DNA of 64,000 bases from Rhodobacter sp. (GTDB lineage: Bacteria > Pseudomonadota > Alphaproteobacteria > Rhodobacterales > Rhodobacteraceae): the NCBI GenBank assembly GCA_027490955.1, contig JAIXXB010000021.1:60859-124858 (forward strand). The letters are read 5' to 3'. The position numbers and the translations under genes were made by a program. Shown here one piece after another: positions 19,018 to 28,005 of the stretch. The notes beneath the pieces are model-generated. The model was not told where the DNA came from. It searched no databases and worked only from the letters and a program-made list of their open reading frames with translations. Within the stretch, counting starts at the first letter, position 1. The number at the start of each line of letters is the position of its first letter.

Positions 19018-19910
19018 AAACCACACAAAACCAACGCCTTGGCATTTACCTGATGATTGCCACGACCATCGTCTTTGCAATGCAAGATGGGGTATCGCGC
19101 CATCTTGGGGCCAATAACAACGTCTTTATGGTGGTGATGATCCGCTTTTGGTTCTTTGCCCTGTTCGTTATGGCCATCGCGGCGCGCAGCGAGGGCGGCC
19201 TGCGTGCGGCGGTGCGCACCAGGCGGCCGCTGACGCAAATCTTTCGCGGGGTTTTGCTGGTGGCCGAGGTTTGTGTGATGGTTGTGGCCTTTGTCAAACT
19301 GGGCCTGATTGAAAGCCACGCCGTGTTTATCGCCTACCCGCTGATCGTGGCCGCCCTGTCTGGCCCGATCTTGGGCGAGGCGGTGGGCTGGCGGCGTTGG
19401 TTGGCCATTGCCGTAGGCTTTGCAGGCGTGCTGATTATCTTGCAGCCGGGGCTTTCGGTATTCTCACCTTGGGCGCTGTTGCCGTTGATTTCGGCCTTTA
19501 TGTTTGCGCTCTATAGCCTGTTGACGCGGTTCGTCTCGCGCGAGGACAGCGCGCAGGTTAGTTTTTTCTGGACGGGCGTGGCGGGCGCTGTGGCCATCAC
19601 CCCCTTGGGCCTGATGCATTGGCAGCCCATGTCTGCGGCCGATTGGGGCTGGATGGCCATGCTGTGCCTGACCGCAGCGCTGGGCCATTGGCTGCTGATC
19701 CGCGCCTATGCCGTGGCCGAGGCATCGGCCCTGCAACCCTTTGCCTATTTGCAACTGGTCTGGGTGTCTGTTCTGGGACTGCTCTTGCTAAACGAAACCC
19801 TGCGCCTGAACGTGGCCATTGGCGCGGTGATCGTGGCGGCGGCGGGCTTGTTTGCCCTGTGGCGCGAAAGGGTGCGCGCCAAATCCCGCCCCTTATCCAC
19901 AAAAGACTAG
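19014..19910 (+). CDS. EamA/DMT-family transporter, copy 2
   Basis: 298-residue paralogue of the preceding gene. Shared blocks include GLIESHAVF, SGPxLGE, GVLIIL, VFSPWALLPL and VAEAS-QPFAYLQ-VVS. The ATG at 19014 overlaps the previous stop as ATGA; the frame is open further upstream but the overlap and alignment with copy 1 fix this start. Ten predicted helices. Substrate unknown; adjacent paralogues may act as homo- or heterodimers. Confidence 0.87.
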   Translation: MKTTQNQRLGIYLMIATTIVFAMQDGVSRHLGANNNVFMVVMIRFWFFALFVMAIAARSEGGLRAAVRTRRPLTQIFRGVLLVAEVCVMVVAFVKLGLIESHAVFIAYPLIVAALSGPILGEAVGWRRWLAIAVGFAGVLIILQPGLSVFSPWALLPLISAFMFALYSLLTRFVSREDSAQVSFFWTGVAGAVAITPLGLMHWQPMSAADWGWMAMLCLTAALGHWLLIRAYAVAEASALQPFAYLQLVWVSVLGLLLLNETLRLNVAIGAVIVAAAGLFALWRERVRAKSRPLSTKD

Positions 19911-20047
19911 CCAAATTTCCCCTTTACAGTCTTTCGTCCATCCTACACTATATCTAGTAAGGGCAATGGGCGCGCCCGCAGTGGGTGGCGTTTCATAGCA
20001 GGTGTTGGGGCAATTTGCTAACCAACCGCCTTATGATGGGGTTAGAT

Positions 20048-20551
20048 ATGTCGCTTATCGATCAGATCTATGACGTCGATGATCTGCATCCCATTGATCT
20101 TGTAGAACATTTGGCATCCAGCAATGCGTGGGAATTTGACCGCGTGACCGATGATCAAATTGCCATGGCCGTCGAAGGGCAATGGCGCACCTATTCGGTA
20201 ACCTTGGCATGGTCGGATCAGGATGAAACCCTGCGGCTGATCTGCACCTTTGAAATGGAACCGCCCGCCGAACGGATGGGCGAAATTTATGATGTGATCA
20301 ACCGCTGCAACGATCTGGTGTGGACGGGGGCCTTTACCTATTGGGCCGAGCAAAAGCTGATGGTTTGGCGCTATGGGCTGTGCCTTGCGGGGGGGCAATT
20401 GGCGGGCGCGCAGCAGATTGACGCGCTGATCACCAGCGCTATCGTCGCCGCCGAGCGTTTTTATCCCGCCTTTCAATTGGTCGCTTGGGCCGATAAAACC
20501 CCCGCCTCTGCCATGCGTGTGGCTATGGCCGAGGCTTATGGCCACGCTTAA
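20048..20551 (+). CDS. YbjN domain-containing protein
   Basis: 167-residue cytoplasmic protein of the YbjN family (type III secretion chaperone-like fold). Typical segments: WEFDRVTDDQIAMAVEGQWR, LRLICTFEMEPP, YDVINRCNDLVWTGAFTYW and ITSAIVAAERFYPAFQLVAW. The role is unknown. The ATG at 20048 has GGGG about 7 nt upstream and is preferred over ATGs at 20033/20036. The 137-bp gap after the transporter genes holds nothing I recognise. Confidence 0.82.
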   Translation: MSLIDQIYDVDDLHPIDLVEHLASSNAWEFDRVTDDQIAMAVEGQWRTYSVTLAWSDQDETLRLICTFEMEPPAERMGEIYDVINRCNDLVWTGAFTYWAEQKLMVWRYGLCLAGGQLAGAQQIDALITSAIVAAERFYPAFQLVAWADKTPASAMRVAMAEAYGHA

Positions 20552-20657
20552 GCGCGGCAATCCCCCCTCATCTGTTGAAACCCTGCGCACAAGGCTTTAG
20601 CCTGATGCAAAATGGGGGCCGCGCAGGTCGATAGCCTGCCGCAAAACAGGACATAAC

Positions 20658-21470
20658 ATGGCTTTGGATCGCGTATCACAAAACGGCTTGGTGCTGCTGG
20701 GCTGCGGCAAAATGGGTTCGGCCCTGCTGGCAGGGTGGCTGGCGGCGGGCATTCCTGCGCCTTCGGTTTGGGTGCTAGAGCCGAACCCATCTGATTGGCT
20801 GCGCGGGCTGGGCGTGCATTTGAACCAAGGTCTGCCGCCCCGCCCTGCCGTGGCGCTGCTGGCGGTCAAGCCGCAAATGATGGGCGCGGCGCTGCCCGCC
20901 CTGCAGGCGCTGGGCAATGGGGATACTTTGTTTATCTCTATCGCCGCAGGCACGGCCATTGCCACATTCGAGGCTGCACTTGGCGCGCGCACCCCGATTG
21001 TGCGCGCCATGCCCAATACGCCCGCCATGGTGGGGCGCGGCATTACGGGCCTGTGCAGCAATACTGCCGCCAGCGCTGCCGATATGGCTTTGGCCACAGC
21101 GCTGATGCAGGCCGTGGGACAGGTTGTCACCTTGGAGGGCGAGCATCAGATGGACGCTGTGACGGCCGTCTCAGGCTCTGGCCCCGCCTATGTGTTCTAT
21201 CTGATCGAGGCGCTGGCGCAGGCGGCTGTGGCGCAGGGGCTACCAGCCGATGTTGCCATGCAACTGGCGCGCGCCACTGTCTGTGGGGCGGGCGAGCTTG
21301 CGCATCAGTCCCCCGACCCTGCCGCCCAATTGCGCATCAATGTCACCTCGCCTGGCGGAACAACAGCGGCGGCGCTGGCGCATTTGATGGATGAAGGTGT
21401 GGGCCTTGCCCCGCTGATGGCCCGCGCTGTTGCCGCCGCCGCCGCGCGCGGCAAGGAGTTGGCAAAATGA
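20658..21470 (+). CDS. proC: Pyrroline-5-carboxylate reductase
   Basis: 270-residue NADPH-dependent enzyme for the last step of proline synthesis. The Rossmann motif is LLGCGKMGSALL. Conserved family pieces are LAVKPQMM, SIAAGTAI, IVRAMPNTPAMVGRGITGLC, and the substrate-binding signature AVSGSGPAYVFYLIEAL followed by VTSPGGTTAAAL. AGGACATAAC precedes the ATG. It overlaps csaA by 4 nt (ATGA), beginning a three-gene coupled unit. Confidence 0.97.
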   Translation: MALDRVSQNGLVLLGCGKMGSALLAGWLAAGIPAPSVWVLEPNPSDWLRGLGVHLNQGLPPRPAVALLAVKPQMMGAALPALQALGNGDTLFISIAAGTAIATFEAALGARTPIVRAMPNTPAMVGRGITGLCSNTAASAADMALATALMQAVGQVVTLEGEHQMDAVTAVSGSGPAYVFYLIEALAQAAVAQGLPADVAMQLARATVCGAGELAHQSPDPAAQLRINVTSPGGTTAAALAHLMDEGVGLAPLMARAVAAAAARGKELAK

Positions 21471-21799
21471 TTTCCTATGATGACTTTGCCGCGGTTGATA
21501 TCCGCGTTGGCCGCATCACCCGCGCCGAGCCCTTCCCCGAGGCGCGCAAACCCGCCATCAAATTGTGGGTCGATTTTGGCGGCGAAATTGGCGAGAAACG
21601 ATCTAGCGCGCAGATCACCGCCCATTATACCCCCGAAGCTTTGCTGGGCAGACAGGTGCTGGCGGTGGTCAATTTTCCGCCCCGCCAAATTGGCAAGGTG
21701 ATGTCCGAAGTGCTGGTGCTGGGTGTGCCAGATGCTGCGGGTGAAGTGGTGTTGATCGCCCCAGATCAGCCCGTCCCGTTGGGAGGGAAACTGTTTTGA
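21467..21799 (+). CDS. CsaA-like tRNA-binding domain protein
   Basis: 110-residue stand-alone tRNA-binding OB-fold (EMAP-II type) of the CsaA/YgjH group. Visible motifs: DDFAAVDIRVGRITRAEPFP, IKLWVDFGGEIGEKRSSAQI, VNFPPRQIGKVMSEVLVLG and the terminal GGKLF. CsaA of Bacillus has been linked to protein export or chaperone activity; the role in alphaproteobacteria is unproven. AAGGAG precedes the ATG. It overlaps proC upstream and the dehydrogenase downstream by 4 nt. Confidence 0.88.
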   Translation: MISYDDFAAVDIRVGRITRAEPFPEARKPAIKLWVDFGGEIGEKRSSAQITAHYTPEALLGRQVLAVVNFPPRQIGKVMSEVLVLGVPDAAGEVVLIAPDQPVPLGGKLF

Positions 21800-22746
21800 A
21801 ACCCCGCCTTCTGATCACCCGCCCGTTGCCACAATCGGTATTGGATGCAGCAGATTTGCATTTTGACACCGTCAAACGCGGCGCAACCGCGCCCTTATCG
21901 CCGCCCGAATTGCGCGCCGCACTGGCCGATTTCGATGCGGTGCTGCCAACATTGGGCGATGCGTTCTCGGCCGCGGTCTTTGCCGATGTGCCCAGCCCGC
22001 GCGCGCGCATTTTAGCCAATTTTGGGGTGGGCTATAACCATATCGATGCCGCCGCCGCCCGTGCCAAAGGTATCCTTGTCACCAATACGCCAGGTGCTGT
22101 CACCGATGCCACGGCTGACATCGCCCTAACCCTCATGCTGATGACAGCGCGCCGCGCGGGCGAGGGCGAGCGGATTTTGCGGCGCGGTGACTGGCATGGC
22201 TGGTCGCCCACGCAGATGCTGGGCCTGCCTGTCACGGGGCAATCGGTGGGCATTATTGGCATGGGGCGCATCGGGCAAGCCATCGCGCGGCGCTGCCATT
22301 TCGGCTTTGGTATGGATGTGCGCTATTTCAATCGCAGCGCCAAAAACTTGGACTTTGCGGCCCACGCCGTTGATCTGCCCACGGCCATGCAGGCCGATTT
22401 TGTTGTGATTGCCGTGTCAGGTGGGGCGCATTCGCATCATCTGATTGGTGCAGATGCCTTGGCCCATATGCGCCGCACGGGGATTTTCATCAACATCTCG
22501 CGCGGCGATGTGGTGGACGAGGCGGCATTGGCCGATGCGCTGGCGCGCGGCCAGATCGCGGGCGCTGGGCTGGATGTGTATGAGAATGAACCACAGATCA
22601 CCCCCGCCTTGCTGGCGATGGAAAATGTGACGTTGCTGCCGCATTTGGGCACGGCTGTGCTGGCTGTGCGGCAGGCGATGGGCATGATGGCGCTGGAAAA
22701 TCTGACGGCGTTTTTCGCCGCCCGCACCCCGCCCAATCTTGTCTGA
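21796..22746 (+). CDS. D-isomer-specific 2-hydroxyacid dehydrogenase
   Basis: 316-residue NAD(P)-dependent enzyme of the GyaR/GhrB type, probably a glyoxylate/hydroxypyruvate reductase. The nucleotide site is VGIIGMGRIG (residues 151-160). The catalytic Arg, Glu and His lie in NISRGDVVDE, GLDVYENEP and LLPHLGTA. It starts at TTG (21796) in a TTGA overlap with csaA, supported by GGGAGGGAAA about 7 nt before and by the family N-terminus KPRLLITRPLP beginning here. Confidence 0.9.
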   Translation: MKPRLLITRPLPQSVLDAADLHFDTVKRGATAPLSPPELRAALADFDAVLPTLGDAFSAAVFADVPSPRARILANFGVGYNHIDAAAARAKGILVTNTPGAVTDATADIALTLMLMTARRAGEGERILRRGDWHGWSPTQMLGLPVTGQSVGIIGMGRIGQAIARRCHFGFGMDVRYFNRSAKNLDFAAHAVDLPTAMQADFVVIAVSGGAHSHHLIGADALAHMRRTGIFINISRGDVVDEAALADALARGQIAGAGLDVYENEPQITPALLAMENVTLLPHLGTAVLAVRQAMGMMALENLTAFFAARTPPNLV

Positions 22747-22763
22747 GTGACGTGGCCTTTGCC

Positions 22764-23417
22764 ATGATCGTATCGCTTGGGCGCAGGTATGTGTTTGTTC
22801 ATATCCCCAAAACAGGGGGCACAGCGCTGACGCTGGCGCTGGAGGCGCGGGCGATGCGTGATGATATTTTGGTGGGCGATACGCCAAAGGCGCGCGCGCG
22901 CCGTTCCCGCCTCAAGGGCAACTCTGCAACGGCGCATTTGCGCAAACATTCGCCGCTGTCTGATTTGGCCCATGTTTTGTCCCCTGATCAGTTGAACAGT
23001 TTTTTCATCTTTACGCTGGTGCGTAACCCTTGGGATCGGCTGGTCAGTTATTACCATTGGCTGCGTGGGCAAAGCTTTGATCACCCTGCCGTGCATTTGG
23101 CAAAAGCGTCTGATTTCAGCAGTTTTTTGAACCATCCCATGACGATGGCCGCGCAATCGGCTTGGCCTGCCCGCGCCTATTTGACCGACAGCGCAGGCCG
23201 CACCCGCGCAAGTGCCTATATTCGCATCGAACATCTGCAGGCCGACATAGCCCCGCTAGAGGCGCATTTGGGATTTGCCCTGTATCCCTTGCCCCACCAT
23301 AATGCATCGGCGCGCATGCGCGACTGGCGCGGTTATTATACCGATGCAGATGCCGCCCTAATCGCCCGCCTATGCGCCGATGATATCGCGGCATTTTCCT
23401 ATCATTTTGATCCATAA
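22764..23417 (+). CDS. Sulfotransferase family protein
   Basis: 217-residue PAPS-dependent sulfotransferase-like protein. The 5'-phosphosulfate loop is HIPKTGGT (residues 13-20) and the 3'-phosphate motif FTLVRNPWDRLVSYYHW follows. Acceptor unknown; such genes are often involved in surface or exported glycan sulfation. I prefer the ATG at 22764, since MIVSLGRRYVFVHIPKTGGT starts directly at the first strand, but a GTG at 22752 is possible. No carbohydrate genes are nearby. Confidence 0.82.
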   Translation: MIVSLGRRYVFVHIPKTGGTALTLALEARAMRDDILVGDTPKARARRSRLKGNSATAHLRKHSPLSDLAHVLSPDQLNSFFIFTLVRNPWDRLVSYYHWLRGQSFDHPAVHLAKASDFSSFLNHPMTMAAQSAWPARAYLTDSAGRTRASAYIRIEHLQADIAPLEAHLGFALYPLPHHNASARMRDWRGYYTDADAALIARLCADDIAAFSYHFDP

Positions 23418-23513
23418 AATTAGACCAAAACGCCCAGATTCCGCCCTATCTGCGTCGTTTAAGGTGCGTTTACACGCGTTAAGGTGGTGCGGTGGTTTTG
23501 GTGGGGTGTGGTC

Positions 23514-24134
23514 ATGCTTGGCGATATGCGCGCGCAAGACAGTTGGGCAGAAATGGAAACAGGGGGCGGTCTTGCAGGTGGCCTGATGCTTGCCACGCCC
23601 TTTGGCATGCGCGCGGCGCAGGGTTTGCAGGCGGGTGATCGGCTGCGCTGCACGGCGGGCGGGCCTGTTTCGGTTGTTGCGGTTGCGCCCGCGCCCGCGC
23701 AGGGGTGGATGCGCATTCCGCCCTTGGCCTTGGGCAACCGTTTGGCCGTGGTGGTGGGGCAGGGGCAGGGCCTGCTGATTGAATCCAGTTTTGCCCAGAG
23801 GATGGTTGGCAGCGCAGCCGTGGTTGTGCCCGCCTTGGCGCTGCGCCACTGGCGCGGTATTGCCCAATGCCCAGCGCCTGCGTCCGCCTTGCGCCTGACA
23901 CTGGCGCGACCTGCCCTGATTATGGCCAGCACGGGGCTGCTTTTGGCGGCCAATGGCCCTGCCAATGATGGCGGTGCCAAGGCGGCAAAAGGTGCCAAGA
24001 TGTGCGCGCAGGGCGCATTGCCGCCTGTGCCCTGCCTGTCTTATGCCTCGGCCCAGCAATTGATTGCCTGCATGATCGCCTATGAGGCAGGTGCCAGCCT
24101 GCGCGGTCTGCGCCCCTATGCCGCCGTTTTCTGA
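23514..24134 (+). CDS. Stand-alone Hint-domain protein
   Basis: About 206 residues, mostly one Hint (Hedgehog/intein) domain of the kind common in Rhodobacterales. GGLMLATPFGMRAAQGLQAG followed by DRLRC matches the opening 'xGTxvxTxxGxRxVExLxxGD' block, and VVVGQGQGLLIESSFAQRMV plus VPALALRHWRG match the central block. The usual splicing nucleophile (Cys or Ser before the first block) is replaced by Gly, and no N-terminal passenger domain is attached, so protein splicing is unlikely. The 3' end overlaps the convergent FadB-like gene by 19 nt. Start uncertain (23514 or 23526). Confidence 0.65.
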   Translation: MLGDMRAQDSWAEMETGGGLAGGLMLATPFGMRAAQGLQAGDRLRCTAGGPVSVVAVAPAPAQGWMRIPPLALGNRLAVVVGQGQGLLIESSFAQRMVGSAAVVVPALALRHWRGIAQCPAPASALRLTLARPALIMASTGLLLAANGPANDGGAKAAKGAKMCAQGALPPVPCLSYASAQQLIACMIAYEAGASLRGLRPYAAVF

Positions 24135-26317
24135 AGGGCGTATCGGTCATAAAATCCCTGACCGCTGGCCGCGATGTCGCACAGCAATGCGGGGGCGGCA
24201 AAGCGGGGGCCATGGGCGGCGGCCAAGCTATTGCACATCGCCACTGCCTGATCTGCGCCGATGATGTCAAGCCAACTGAACGGGCCACCCGACCAAGGGG
24301 CAAAGCCCCAGCCCAAAACTGCGCCCACATCGCCTTGGCGGATATCACCCAGCACACCGTCTTGCAGCGCACGCACTGCCTCTAGCACTTGGGCCAGCAG
24401 AAGGCGGTGCTGAACCTCTTGCAGCTTGGGTTGGGATGGGGCAAGCGGATAGGCCGCGGCCAGCCCGTCCCACAGGCCCAACCGCGCGCCATTTTCGTCA
24501 TAGGCATAAAAGCCCGCCTTAGATTTCTTGCCCAAGCGGCCCTGATCGGCCATGGCAAACAGCACTTTGTCCACCGCCGCGTCGGGATATGCCTGCCCCA
24601 TCGCGGCGCGGGTGGCCTTGGCAATCTTTACCCCCAGATCGATCGAGGTTTCATCGACCAGTTGCAGCGGCCCCACTGGCATGCCCAGCAGTTTGGCTGC
24701 GTTTTCCACCAGCGCGGGGGCGATGCCTTCGGCAATCATGCGGATGCCCTCGTTGATATAGGGAATGATGCAGCGGTTGGCGTAAAAGAACCGCGCGTCA
24801 TTGACCACAATCGGCGTTTTGCGAAGCTGCCGCACAAAATCCAGCGCTTTGGCCACGGCGCGGTTGCCTGTTTCTTTGCCGCGAATGATCTCGACAAGCA
24901 TCATTTTATCGACAGGGCTAAAGAAATGGATGCCGATGAATTGGCCTGCGCGCGTCGATGCGCGCGCCAATTCGGTGATGGGCAGGGTGGATGTGTTGGT
25001 GGCCAGAATGCAACCTGCGCCCACCACGGCTTCGACCTTGGCTGTTACGTCTGCCTTGATTTTCGGGTCTTCGAACACCGCTTCAATCACCAAATCGCAG
25101 GGCTTTAGCGCCGCAAATTCGGTGGTGGCAAGAATACGGCCCAAAACTTCAGCCTTTTGGTCTGCCGTGACTTTGCCGCGCTTCATTCCCTTGTCCAAAA
25201 GCCCTTCCGCCTGCGCCTTCCCGCGATCTGCGGCGGCTTGATCGGCATCCAGCAGCACCACGCAAATGCCTGCATTGGCCGCGACATAGGCAATGCCCGC
25301 CCCCATCATACCTGCGCCAATCACGCCCAGCGTCTTGACCGATTGGTCAGGCGCATCGGGGCGGTTTGCGCCCTTTTCCAACGCCTCTTTGCCAATGAAC
25401 AGGGTGCGGATCATTGCGCTGGAGGATGGGTTCAGCAAGATCGAGGTGAAATGCCGCGCTTCGATTTTCAGCGCCACATCAAAGGGCACCAGCGCCCCTT
25501 CATAGGCCGCCGACAACAGCGCGCGCGCCGCAGGAAAGGCGCCTTGGGTGCGCCCGTTGACCATGGCATTTGCCCCGACATAGGTCATATAGCCCGCAGG
25601 GTGATAGGGCGCGCCACCAGGCATTTTGTAATCTTTGCGATCCCAAGGTTTGACAAGATCGGCATCGGTGGCCGACAGCACCCAGTCTTTGGCGCGGCGC
25701 AGCAAATCTTCGGGGGCGACCACCTCGTCAATCAGCCCAGCGGCTTTGGCCGATTTGGGATCTGACAGCTTGCCTTCCAGCAAAAACGGCGCGGCCATCA
25801 TCGCGCCCATTTTGCGCACAAGGCGGGTCGTGCCGCCCGCACCGGGGAAAATGCCAACCATGATTTCAGGCAGGCCGATTTTGGCGCGCGGGTTATCGGC
25901 GGCAATAATGCGGTGGCAGGCCAGCGGAAGTTCAAACCCAATTCCCAGCGCCGTTCCTGTCAGCGCAGCGACAATCGGCTTGCCCCCCTTGAGCGTTTTG
26001 GGATCCATTCCCGCGCGTTCGATTTTGCGCAAAATGCTGTGCGTGGCCATGACCTGATCGAAAATGCTTTGCGCCCCGCCACGGCGCAGATCGGCCAGCA
26101 CGTTCAAGTCCATGCCGCCCGCAAAATCTTTTTTGCCCGATGTCAGGATCACACCCTTGACGGTGTCATCGCGCAGCGCGGAATCTATCATCGCGTCCAG
26201 TTGCAAAAAGCCTTCGGATGACATCACATTCATCGACCGCCCCAGACTATCCCACGTGATCGTGGCCACGCCATCTGCATCGATAGCATAGGTAAAGTCA
26301 GCTTGCGCGCGGCTCAT
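24116..26317 (-). CDS. FadB/FadJ-like enoyl-CoA hydratase/3-hydroxyacyl-CoA dehydrogenase
   Basis: 733-residue bifunctional beta-oxidation enzyme. The N-terminal crotonase domain shows FAGGMDLNVLADL, GIGFELPLACHRIIAAD and GLPEIMVGIFPGAGGTTRLV, retaining both active-site Glu positions. A linker leads to the 3-hydroxyacyl-CoA dehydrogenase half with GVIGAGMMGAGIA near residue 335, NTSTLPITELA and IGIHFFSPVDKMMLVEII. The dehydrogenase C-domain is duplicated as usual. It is the last gene of the MerR-led operon and starts in a 4-nt overlap with the cupin gene. The partner thiolase is two genes upstream. Confidence 0.93.
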   Translation of the reverse strand: MSRAQADFTYAIDADGVATITWDSLGRSMNVMSSEGFLQLDAMIDSALRDDTVKGVILTSGKKDFAGGMDLNVLADLRRGGAQSIFDQVMATHSILRKIERAGMDPKTLKGGKPIVAALTGTALGIGFELPLACHRIIAADNPRAKIGLPEIMVGIFPGAGGTTRLVRKMGAMMAAPFLLEGKLSDPKSAKAAGLIDEVVAPEDLLRRAKDWVLSATDADLVKPWDRKDYKMPGGAPYHPAGYMTYVGANAMVNGRTQGAFPAARALLSAAYEGALVPFDVALKIEARHFTSILLNPSSSAMIRTLFIGKEALEKGANRPDAPDQSVKTLGVIGAGMMGAGIAYVAANAGICVVLLDADQAAADRGKAQAEGLLDKGMKRGKVTADQKAEVLGRILATTEFAALKPCDLVIEAVFEDPKIKADVTAKVEAVVGAGCILATNTSTLPITELARASTRAGQFIGIHFFSPVDKMMLVEIIRGKETGNRAVAKALDFVRQLRKTPIVVNDARFFYANRCIIPYINEGIRMIAEGIAPALVENAAKLLGMPVGPLQLVDETSIDLGVKIAKATRAAMGQAYPDAAVDKVLFAMADQGRLGKKSKAGFYAYDENGARLGLWDGLAAAYPLAPSQPKLQEVQHRLLLAQVLEAVRALQDGVLGDIRQGDVGAVLGWGFAPWSGGPFSWLDIIGADQAVAMCNSLAAAHGPRFAAPALLCDIAASGQGFYDRYALQKTAA

Positions 26318-26781
26318 GGCTGCTCTCCATAGGGGGTGCCGTCTTTGCGGGTGAATGTGGCGCGCCCGCCTTGCATGGTGACCATCAAATCAACATCGCT
26401 GTATGTGGCCACTTCGCGCGCAGCTTTGCTGCCCACCACCAGAAACTGCGCGGGGGCGGAGGTGTGGTTGATGAAATGATGCCCGTTTGGCCTGTTTGCA
26501 GGAAAGGCCGCACAATCGCCAAGGCGCATGATTTCAGGGCCAGCATCGGTGACCATCGTCATCTCGCCCGCGGTCACCATGACAAATTCATCCTCGGCCA
26601 TATGCCAATGGCGCAGCGATGACATAGCCCCTGGCTGCAGAGTGACCAGATTGACGCCAAATTGTGTCAGCCCCCCTGCATCCCCCAAACGTTGGCTGGA
26701 TCGCCCCGCCATCATCTCGCCATAGGGGGGCGGATAGATCGAGCCTGTTTTGACGGGGGTTTTGGAAAGATCGATTTTCAT
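26314..26781 (-). CDS. Cupin-domain protein within the fatty-acid operon
   Basis: 155-residue single-domain cupin. The metal-binding motifs are recognisable: LRHWHMAEDEFVMVTAGEMT (motif 1, HxHxxExE-like) and FPANRPNGHHFINHT (motif 2). The frame is open upstream to 26898, but the ATG at 26781 overlaps the thiolase stop as TGATG, and the stop overlaps the FadB-like start as ATGA, so this small gene is firmly built into the operon. It may be a regulatory or sugar/acyl-binding protein; no enzymatic role can be named. Confidence 0.83.
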   Translation of the reverse strand: MKIDLSKTPVKTGSIYPPPYGEMMAGRSSQRLGDAGGLTQFGVNLVTLQPGAMSSLRHWHMAEDEFVMVTAGEMTMVTDAGPEIMRLGDCAAFPANRPNGHHFINHTSAPAQFLVVGSKAAREVATYSDVDLMVTMQGGRATFTRKDGTPYGEQP

Positions 26782-27995
26782 CACACCCTCTCGATAATTG
26801 TGGCGACGCCCATGCCGCTGGCAATGCATAAGGTGGCAAGGCCCGTGGCTTTGCCTGTGCGTTCTAACTCGTCCAGCAAAGTGCCGATGATGATGCAACC
26901 TGTCGCGCCCAAAGGATGGCCCATGGCAATAGCCCCGCCACAGGCATTCACCCGCGCGGGGTCAACATCGAACGCCTGCTGAAAGCGCAGCACGACCGAG
27001 GCAAAAGCCTCGTTCACTTCGAACAGATCAATGTCGGAAATCTTCATGCCAGATTCGGCCAAGATTTTTTGCGTGGCGGGCACGGGGCCTGTCAGCATGA
27101 TGGTCGGGTCAGTGCCGATTTTCGCCGTGGCGCGGATGATGGCGCGGGGCTTTAGGCCATGGGCCTGCCCAAACTGGGCATTGCCAATCAGCATGGCGGC
27201 AGCCCCATCGACAATGCCCGATGAATTGCCCGCGTGATGCACATGGGAAATGCGTTCCAAATGCGGGTATTTCATCAGCGCGATTTTATCAAAACCCGGC
27301 ATCACCTCGCCCATCTCGACAAAGGCAGGTTTCAGCGCTGCCAGCGCCGCCATATCGGTTTGCGGGCGCATATATTCGTCGTGATCCAGAATGGTCAGCC
27401 CATTTTGATCCCGCACGGGCACAATCGATTTGGCAAAGCGCCCTTCGGCCCATGCAAACTGCGCGCGCCGCTGGCTTTCGACGGCCAATGCATCGACCAT
27501 GTCGCGGGTAAACCCATATTCCGTGGCGATGATATCGGCTGCAATGCCCTGCGGCACAAAATAGCTGCCCATCGCAAGGCGCGGGTCAACGGCAATCGCG
27601 GCCCCATCGCTGCCCATGGGCACGCGGCTCATCATTTCGACCCCGCCCGCGATATAGGCCGCACCTGCGCCGCCCTTGACTTGGTTTGCGGCCAAATTCA
27701 CCGCCTCGATGCCTGACGCGCAAAAGCGGTTGATCGCAAGGCCCGGGATCGATGGATCAAGTCCCGAGGCAAGCACCGCAGATCGCGCCAAACATCCGCC
27801 CTGTTCGCCCACTTGGGTGACATTGCCCCAGATGACATCTTCCACCGCATGCCCCGTAAGCCCGTTGCGCGCGGCCAGCGCATCCAGCATCTGCGCCGAT
27901 AGGGCAACGGCAGTGACTTCGTGCAGCGCCCCATCTGCGCGCCCCTTTCCGCGCGGGCTGCGGATCGCGTCATAGATAAAGGCATCACCACGCAT
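26781..27995 (-). CDS. Acetyl-CoA C-acyltransferase (thiolase)
   Basis: 404-residue thiolase that cleaves 3-ketoacyl-CoA to acetyl-CoA and a shortened acyl-CoA. The acylated Cys is in NRFCASGIEAVNLAA. Catalytic His and second Cys are in CGGAIAMGHPLGATG and TLCIASGMGVA. GNVTQVGEQG and DAFIYDAIRSPRGKGR are typical of FadA-like rather than biosynthetic PhaA enzymes. The ATG at 27995 has AGGAGG five nt upstream; the adjacent GTG at 27998 would be too close. It is the partner of the FadB-like gene. Confidence 0.93.
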   Translation of the reverse strand: MRGDAFIYDAIRSPRGKGRADGALHEVTAVALSAQMLDALAARNGLTGHAVEDVIWGNVTQVGEQGGCLARSAVLASGLDPSIPGLAINRFCASGIEAVNLAANQVKGGAGAAYIAGGVEMMSRVPMGSDGAAIAVDPRLAMGSYFVPQGIAADIIATEYGFTRDMVDALAVESQRRAQFAWAEGRFAKSIVPVRDQNGLTILDHDEYMRPQTDMAALAALKPAFVEMGEVMPGFDKIALMKYPHLERISHVHHAGNSSGIVDGAAAMLIGNAQFGQAHGLKPRAIIRATAKIGTDPTIMLTGPVPATQKILAESGMKISDIDLFEVNEAFASVVLRFQQAFDVDPARVNACGGAIAMGHPLGATGCIIIGTLLDELERTGKATGLATLCIASGMGVATIIERV

Positions 27996-28005
27996 CACAG
28001 CCTCC

